12,172 bases of DNA. Source: Oscillibacter sp. (lineage in GTDB: Bacteria > Bacillota > Clostridia > Oscillospirales > Oscillospiraceae). A model generated the notes under the pieces. That model saw only the letters and a list, made by a program, of their open reading frames with translations. It was not told where the DNA came from and did not search any database. The DNA is taken from contig DPGF01000112.1 of NCBI GenBank assembly GCA_003522105.1, positions 1-12,172 of the forward strand, in the 5' to 3' direction. Numbering within the stretch: the stretch's first letter is position 1; each line of letters starts with the position of its first letter. Shown piece by piece: positions 8,141-12,172 of the stretch. The translations under genes and the position numbers were made by a program.

Positions 8141-9211
8141 TTATGTTACGCTTTTCCAGAAGGATTCATGCTCACTCGTACCGCCATCATCAATAAAGGC
8201 GTGGAACGCCGCGTCCGTTGCGCTGCGGCTGAAATCGCTGTAAATGCCGACGGTTTCCATGCCCTCGTAGAAGCGGACATTCTCCGCGCTGTGGCTGGGA
8301 GAAGCGTCGTAGGCGGCGGCCAGCGCCTTGGCGCGGGAGAGCGCTTCGCGCGCACCGTCCGAATCACCGCTGTTGTACTCAAGCCGCGCGAGCGCAGCGT
8401 GCGAGGTCGCGCTGATCTTATCAAGCTCGCTGACGGAATCTCCTTTTCTGAGGCCTGTAAGCATCGAATGTTTCCACTGCGAAATGTCGATGGCCGATCG
8501 GAGGTCTCCTCTCGCCTCAAATACGTTGGCAAAGCCGTCGCACACGCGCACGAGCGACGTGACCGCGCGCAGCAATGCCATGGAAAGATACGGCACGCCC
8601 TCCTCGCGCCGCTCCTTCACGCCCGCAAGCAGGCAGCCGATCTGATCGTCGAGCAGGCCGCAGGCGTTGTTCTCTTTGAAGAGCGCGAGCGCGCGTTCCC
8701 AGTCCTCCATGTCGAGCAGCACGTTCGCCATGTCGAGCCGGAGCGACATCTCGCTGATCTCCGGGTCGCTGTTTTGTGAAAGCAGGCGGATGGCGTGCGA
8801 TAGCAGGTCGAGCGAACGGCTCTGCATCTTTTTGTCCTGACGCTTGAGACCTGCCATCTCAAAAAGCTTGGCGCATTCGTAGACGACACTGAAGGTGTTC
8901 GGAAATTTTTGCAGCGCCTTTTCCGCCTCGGCAATGCCCTCATCATAATAGTCCTCGCGGCGTAGACGCTTCATGCGTTTAACGATGCTCTTGCGGTCAT
9001 TTGCGCGCAGCCGATAGCCGAGCAGCGCATCGACCGAGAGGTCAAAGAAGTCGGCAAGTTCCATCAGCATCGGAATTTCCGGCAGGCTCTGCCCCTGCTC
9101 CCATTTGCTCACTGCCGCGACGGAGACGCCCATCGCTTCGGCGAGCTGTTCCTGCGTCAGCCCCTTCTGTTTACGGTAAAAGCGGATCTGTTCTGCAATA
9201 CGGTTTTCCAT
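8141..9211 (-). CDS. Xre-family transcriptional regulator with TPR-like C-terminal region
   Basis: Probable DNA-binding regulator of 356 residues. Residues 4-58 form an Xre/Cro-type helix-turn-helix (IRFYRKQKGLTQEQLAEAMG, then VSKWEQGQSLPEIPMLMELA). A basic stretch (KRMKRLRRED) and about 280 helical residues follow, with paired-helix repeats resembling TPRs, such as the DEGIAEAEKALQKFPN segment. This architecture is common in clostridia, where the helical part is thought to sense a ligand or partner protein; what it senses here is unknown. Two ATGs are adjacent (9214 and 9211). I prefer 9211 because AAAGGAG (9218-9224) lies 6 bases from it and only 3 from the other. The gene is monocistronic, with a terminator at each end and its own likely promoter. 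No transporter or peptide gene is paired with it, so its targets are not evident. Confidence 0.85.
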   Translation of the reverse strand: MENRIAEQIRFYRKQKGLTQEQLAEAMGVSVAAVSKWEQGQSLPEIPMLMELADFFDLSVDALLGYRLRANDRKSIVKRMKRLRREDYYDEGIAEAEKALQKFPNTFSVVYECAKLFEMAGLKRQDKKMQSRSLDLLSHAIRLLSQNSDPEISEMSLRLDMANVLLDMEDWERALALFKENNACGLLDDQIGCLLAGVKERREEGVPYLSMALLRAVTSLVRVCDGFANVFEARGDLRSAIDISQWKHSMLTGLRKGDSVSELDKISATSHAALARLEYNSGDSDGAREALSRAKALAAAYDASPSHSAENVRFYEGMETVGIYSDFSRSATDAAFHAFIDDGGTSEHESFWKSVT

Positions 9212-9226
9212 CATGTGCTCCTTTCG

Positions 9227-9246
9227 CGCCCCAGCGGGCGTTTTTT
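9227..9246 (+). other. Small GC hairpin with T-run in the regulator leader
   Basis: CGCCC (9227-9231) pairs with GGGCG (9236-9240) around a CAGC loop, and six T's follow on the + strand. It looks like a weak terminator for + strand transcription, but no + strand gene ends here. On the - strand it would be a 5-bp hairpin in the regulator's 5' leader, just ahead of the ribosome binding site. It may be chance. Confidence 0.3.
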
Positions 9247-9262
9247 CTTTTGCTGTGACCTC

Positions 9263-9292
9263 AGTATAGCGCCAGAGGCGGCAAAAGGACAG
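9263..9292 (-). promoter_or_regulatory. Probable promoter of the Xre-type regulator gene
   Basis: On the - strand TATACT (9263-9268) is a good -10 element, five of six matching TATAAT. A weak -35-like sequence, CTGTCC or TGTCCT, lies 17-18 bases upstream (about 9286-9292). A start near 9256 would give a leader of about 45 bases before the ATG. The -10 is convincing; the -35 is poor, so activation or weak expression is possible. Confidence 0.45.
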
Positions 9293-9300
9293 TGATCGGT

Positions 9301-9316
9301 GGTAGAATCGGTAGAA
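9301..9316. repeat. Short direct repeat upstream of the regulator promoter
   Basis: GGTAGAA occurs at 9301-9307 and again at 9310-9316, a 9-base period. It lies within a slightly longer imperfect repeat in which each copy is preceded by TCGGT or TC. It sits just upstream of the candidate -35 of the regulator gene, where an activator or autoregulator could bind. Two copies of seven bases are suggestive only. Confidence 0.35.
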
Positions 9317-9358
9317 ATATTTTTTAACCGCAAGTTGAATCTTCCTGTGCCAAGACGA

Positions 9359-9390
9359 AAATAAGACCTGCCGAAAGGCAGGTCTTATTT
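9359..9390 (-). terminator. Intrinsic terminator of the potCD-thioesterase-radical SAM operon
   Basis: A perfect 14-bp inverted repeat (9359-9372 with 9377-9390) surrounds a four-base loop. Read on the - strand, the stem ends in TTATTTT, the U-rich tail of a Rho-independent terminator. It begins 6 bases after the stop codon of the radical SAM gene and separates that operon from the regulator gene. Confidence 0.88.
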
Positions 9391-9396
9391 CTTTCC

Positions 9397-10269
9397 TTAT
9401 AGGCCCAGCTCCACCGCGCGGCGCAGGCGGACTTTGCCGTCGAGCGCTTCATCGATCGTGTGGATCAGTGCCTCGCGGTCACGGTTGAGCGTACCGCCGA
9501 GGGGGAGGTAGTTCGAGGCGTGGTTCGAGCGGAAGACGCTGCCCTCCGAGTCAATATGCTCTAAGAAAAGGCGCGTTTCCGTCATCAGCTCGGTGGGGTT
9601 CATCATCTGGAACTCGCCGCGCTCGATCCAGTCGTGCAGGGGAGTGCCCGAGTAGACGCGCAGCGTGAGGAAGGCGATATAGTCCGGCTTCATGCGCGAC
9701 ACGGCCTTTGCCGTATCGATGGCGTGAGCGCGCCAGTCGCCATTCGCGCCCGCCATGCCGTTGATGGCGGTGACGGATGTGGCAATGCCCGCCTCTTTGC
9801 AGCGAATGGCATTCACAACCGTTTCCTCCGCCGTGACGCCCTTGCAGAACTTTTCAAGCAACGCCTCGTTGCCGCTCTCAAGGCCGATATACACGATGCC
9901 GAGGCCGTGCTCGCGCAGCGTGCGCAGCTCGTCGTCCGTCTTGCGCATGATGGCCTTGGTCGTTGCGTAAGCCGCCACGCGCTTGCAGGCGGGGAAGTGG
10001 TCGCGAATATAGTCGAGAACGGTCAGAAGATAGTCCATCGGCAGGATCAGGGCGTCGCCGTCGGCCAAAAAGATCTTCTCGACATAGCGCCCGTAGGCGC
10101 GCGCCTCGTCCAGGTCGGAAAGCACCTGCTCGACGGGATTGATGGAGAATTTTTTATCCTTGTACATCGTGCAGAAGGCGCACTTATTGTGGCTGCATCC
10201 AAGCGTGCACTGCACGATGAGGCTGCGCGCCTCGCTGGGGGGACGGTAAACGGCTCCGGAATAGTGCAT
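9397..10269 (-). CDS. Small radical SAM protein of unknown function
   Basis: Probable S-adenosylmethionine-dependent iron-sulfur enzyme of 290 residues; its reaction is not known. The cluster motif near the N-terminus is GCSHNKCAFC, with Cys25, Cys30 and Cys33 (C-x4-C-x2-C spacing rather than the textbook C-x3-C-x2-C), plus an extra Cys21 four residues earlier. It is followed by TMYKDKKF, typical of a widespread anaerobe family. Other radical SAM landmarks are LADGDALILP (the GGE-like strand), GIVYIGLESGNEALL, and a C-terminal RSNHASNYLPL block that I recognise from the same family. No B12-binding or SPASM domain is visible. AAGGAGG (10274-10280) overlaps the stop of the thioesterase gene 9 bases upstream, so the two are co-transcribed and probably coupled. 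It is the last gene of the polyamine-transporter operon. The radical SAM assignment is firm; the substrate is unknown. Confidence 0.88.
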   Translation of the reverse strand: MHYSGAVYRPPSEARSLIVQCTLGCSHNKCAFCTMYKDKKFSINPVEQVLSDLDEARAYGRYVEKIFLADGDALILPMDYLLTVLDYIRDHFPACKRVAAYATTKAIMRKTDDELRTLREHGLGIVYIGLESGNEALLEKFCKGVTAEETVVNAIRCKEAGIATSVTAINGMAGANGDWRAHAIDTAKAVSRMKPDYIAFLTLRVYSGTPLHDWIERGEFQMMNPTELMTETRLFLEHIDSEGSVFRSNHASNYLPLGGTLNRDREALIHTIDEALDGKVRLRRAVELGL

Positions 10270-10278
10270 ACTGCCTCC

Positions 10279-10671
10279 TTACTGCGCCAGCTTCGCCTGG
10301 CACTTATCCATGAAACGATCCACGGTGATGACGGCGCGCTGGTGCGTGCCCTCGCCGATGAGACCGGCGGCGTCGGTGGCGCTTGCCTTGAAGTCGATCA
10401 TCTTGCCGTTTGCCGAGATGTCCGTGACCTCGACGGTGACAGTGACCTCCATGCCGACGGGGGAGGGGGAAACGTGCGCCATGTCGACCTTCGTGCCGAC
10501 GGTGCTCTTGCCCTCGGGCAGCTCCTGCTGGAGATAGGTGAAGGCGGCGTTTTCCACCATGGCGATGAGGTACGGCGTGCCGAAGACCGGGAGGCCGCCG
10601 CTGCCAAGCGCGGCAGCGGTCATATCCTCCGTGACGGTTTTCTGAACGGTAAAAGTATCTCCGATTTTCAT
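10279..10671 (-). CDS. Hot-dog fold thioesterase, fluoroacetyl-CoA thioesterase-like (FlK-like)
   Basis: Probable acyl-CoA thioesterase of 130 residues, the size of a single hot-dog domain. It resembles the FlK-like family: GTPYLIAMVENAA carries Thr32 and Glu40, and the block STVGTKVDMAHVSPSPVG carries His66. These correspond to the Thr-Glu-His catalytic set described for FlK of Streptomyces cattleya. GLIGEGTHQR near the C-terminus is also typical. Being FlK-like does not mean it acts on fluoroacetyl-CoA; most gut members have no known substrate, and a small acyl-CoA is only a guess. The start at 10671 has AAAGGAG 9 bases upstream. It lies 22 bases after the transporter gene and 9 before the radical SAM gene, with no terminator between, so all three share an operon. 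Confidence 0.85.
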   Translation of the reverse strand: MKIGDTFTVQKTVTEDMTAAALGSGGLPVFGTPYLIAMVENAAFTYLQQELPEGKSTVGTKVDMAHVSPSPVGMEVTVTVEVTDISANGKMIDFKASATDAAGLIGEGTHQRAVITVDRFMDKCQAKLAQ

Positions 10672-10693
10672 AAGATCGTTCTCCTTTGCAATG

Positions 10694-12172
10694 TTACTTG
10701 GCGGCCTTGACCTTGATCCAGAGTCTGCTCAGCTCGCGCATGAGGGTCTGGTTGTCATGGAACATCTCGTCCTTGTCGTAGCCGCTGCGGGGAAGGTAGG
10801 CGGCATTGTCCGCGTAGAGATCCTCAGACGAGGTCATCTCTTCAAACACTTCCGCGTTGGGAGAAGTATAACCCACCGTTTCGGTGTTGTCAAACGCGGC
10901 TTCATAGGTGAGCATGTAGTTGATGAACTCGTGGGCGAGCTTGGGATTCTCGGCATTTTGGGGAATGACCATGGCATCGCACCAGATGTTCGTGCCCTGG
11001 GAGGGCATATAGAAGCTCATGTCTTCGTTTTCATCAAGCACCACGGCCGCGTCGCCGGAGTAGACAACGGCGATGTCCTTGTAGCCGTTCATCATACCGT
11101 CGATGACCTCGTCGGTCACATAAACGGGGGACATCGTGTTGTTCATTTGCAGCAGCCACTCGTAGGCGGCATTGATCTCATCGGGATCTTCGGTGTTCAT
11201 CGAGTAGCCCAGCGCCTTGAACGCCATCATAAAGGAATCGCGCTCAGAGTCGTAGATGTAGACGTGGCCGGCGTAATCGGTGTTGCGCAGGATCTCCCAG
11301 CCCTCGCGCTCAATGACCGCGGGGTCGACATTCTCGTGGTTGTAGACAAGACCCACGCTGCCCCAGAAGTAGGGGATCGACCAGTCGTTTTGGGGATCGT
11401 AGCTCATGCCGCGCACGGCGTCGTCCATGTTCTCCATGTTGGGGATCAGGCTCTTGTCGAGCGGCTGGAGGAAGTCCTCCTTCATCAGGCGCTCGATCAT
11501 GTAGTCCGACGGGATCACCACGTCGTAGCGGTCACCCGCCATGAGCTTGGTGTACATCATCTCATTGGAGTCGAAGTTTTCGACGATGACGCGCACGCCG
11601 AACTGCTTTTCAAAGTCGGAGATGACATTCTCGCCGAGGTACTCGCCGGGGAGGTAGAGCTTCAAGACGTTGCTGCCGTACTTCTCGATGGCCTCAGCGC
11701 TCTTGCGCTGCTGGGAGACGCTTGCGCCCACCGTGCCGCCGAGAACGGCCAGCACCAGCACGCCTGCGACGATCGCCATGGCCTTGCGGCTTACGGCGCG
11801 GGAAGTCTTGCCGTCCTTCTCGCGCTTTTCACGTACGATCGGCACGATGTTCACCACGCCGAGTGCCAGCGTAATGAGCAGGATCACGATGGTAGAGAGG
11901 GCGTTGATCGAGGGATTGACGCGCTTGGACATCGTGTAGACCAGGATCGAGATGTTGTTCACGCCGTTGCCCGTCGTAAAATAGGAGATAACGAAGTCAT
12001 CGAAGCTCATCGTGAAGGCGATGAGCGCGCCGGAGACGATGCCGGGCTTGATCTGCGGGACAATGACCTTCGTGAGCGCCTGGAAGGGCGTCGCGCCAAG
12101 ATCCATCGCCGCGTCGATGAGGTTGGGGTCGAGCGAGCGGAGCTTGGGTGTGACGGAGAGCATCACATAGGG
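10694..12172 (-). CDS. potCD: Fused polyamine ABC importer: PotC-type permease plus PotD-type substrate-binding protein, 5' end missing
   Basis: Spermidine/putrescine-type importer with permease and receptor in one chain. The reading frame is open to the window edge; 492 residues are visible. Residues 1-112 are the end of a PotC-like permease: the EAA coupling loop (SLDPNLIDAAMDLGATPFQA, then VIVPQIKPG) and the last membrane spans. A basic linker (about 113-131, VREKREKDGKTSRAVSRK) and an extra membrane span (about 132-152) follow. The PotD-like domain (about 165-492) shows FDSNEMMYTKL, YDVVIPSDYM, IPYFWGSVGLVYN and GTNIWCDAMVIP, with Trp397 and Asp399 matching polyamine-binding residues of E. 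coli PotD. There is no lipobox cysteine, so the receptor is held by the span rather than by lipid. The basic linker predicts a cytoplasmic loop and an outside receptor. The ATPase and PotB are presumably upstream, off the window. Which polyamine is carried is not certain. Confidence 0.93.
   Translation of the reverse strand, partial: PYVMLSVTPKLRSLDPNLIDAAMDLGATPFQALTKVIVPQIKPGIVSGALIAFTMSFDDFVISYFTTGNGVNNISILVYTMSKRVNPSINALSTIVILLITLALGVVNIVPIVREKREKDGKTSRAVSRKAMAIVAGVLVLAVLGGTVGASVSQQRKSAEAIEKYGSNVLKLYLPGEYLGENVISDFEKQFGVRVIVENFDSNEMMYTKLMAGDRYDVVIPSDYMIERLMKEDFLQPLDKSLIPNMENMDDAVRGMSYDPQNDWSIPYFWGSVGLVYNHENVDPAVIEREGWEILRNTDYAGHVYIYDSERDSFMMAFKALGYSMNTEDPDEINAAYEWLLQMNNTMSPVYVTDEVIDGMMNGYKDIAVVYSGDAAVVLDENEDMSFYMPSQGTNIWCDAMVIPQNAENPKLAHEFINYMLTYEAAFDNTETVGYTSPNAEVFEEMTSSEDLYADNAAYLPRSGYDKDEMFHDNQTLMRELSRLWIKVKAAK

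Noticed and set aside
9213..9269. 18-codon + strand ORF starting opposite the regulator start, considered as a signal peptide gene
   Set aside because: No Shine-Dalgarno sequence, no positively charged start or export features, and it ends within the regulator's candidate -10. Peptide genes of RNPP systems are normally better formed.
9634..10710. Open frame of 358 codons on the + strand opposite the radical SAM and thioesterase genes
   Set aside because: The - strand genes carry clear catalytic motifs and ribosome binding sites. The + frame runs across the junction between them and shows no motif.
1..12172. CRISPR arrays, tRNA or rRNA genes, insertion sequences, attachment sites
   Set aside because: No regular spaced repeats, cloverleaf-like segments, transposase or integrase coding sequence, or terminal inverted repeats were seen. 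The intergenic gaps are too short or are already accounted for.

Overview
The window comes from a GC-rich member of the Firmicutes, most likely a gut-type clostridium of the Oscillospirales/Ruminococcaceae kind. The evidence is a Gram-positive PolC replicase, the gene order cdsA-dxr-rseP-ispG-polC found in clostridia, strong AGGAGG-type ribosome binding sites, and clostridial-looking accessory genes. The genus is inferred, not read directly from the sequence.

Left part (1-8044, + strand): one tightly packed housekeeping operon. It holds the 3' part of cdsA (phospholipid precursor CDP-diacylglycerol), dxr and ispG (second and second-to-last parts of the MEP isoprenoid pathway), rseP (intramembrane site-2 protease) and polC (replicative DNA polymerase). 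Gaps run from an ATGA overlap to 37 bases. The operon ends in a perfect 18-bp hairpin with T-runs on both sides (8073-8112), placed to serve both polC and the convergent gene beyond it.

Middle part (8141-9396, - strand): one monocistronic regulator with an N-terminal Xre-type helix-turn-helix and a long helical, TPR-like C-terminal half. It is preceded by a 182-base intergenic region holding a plausible promoter, a short direct repeat and the terminator of the next operon.

Right part (9397-12172, - strand): the downstream end of an operon entering from beyond the right edge. It has a polyamine ABC importer protein in which the PotC-type permease is fused to the PotD-type substrate-binding protein through a cytoplasmic linker and an extra membrane span. 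A hot-dog thioesterase of the fluoroacetyl-CoA thioesterase-like (FlK-like) family and a small radical SAM enzyme of unknown function follow. Spacings of 22 and 9 bases, with a ribosome binding site overlapping a stop codon, indicate co-transcription, and a hairpin terminator closes the unit.

Nothing here is a mobile element, CRISPR array, RNA gene or obvious defence system. The more unusual points are the PotC-PotD fusion and its two co-transcribed enzymes, the short N-terminus of PolC, and altered signature positions in CdsA.
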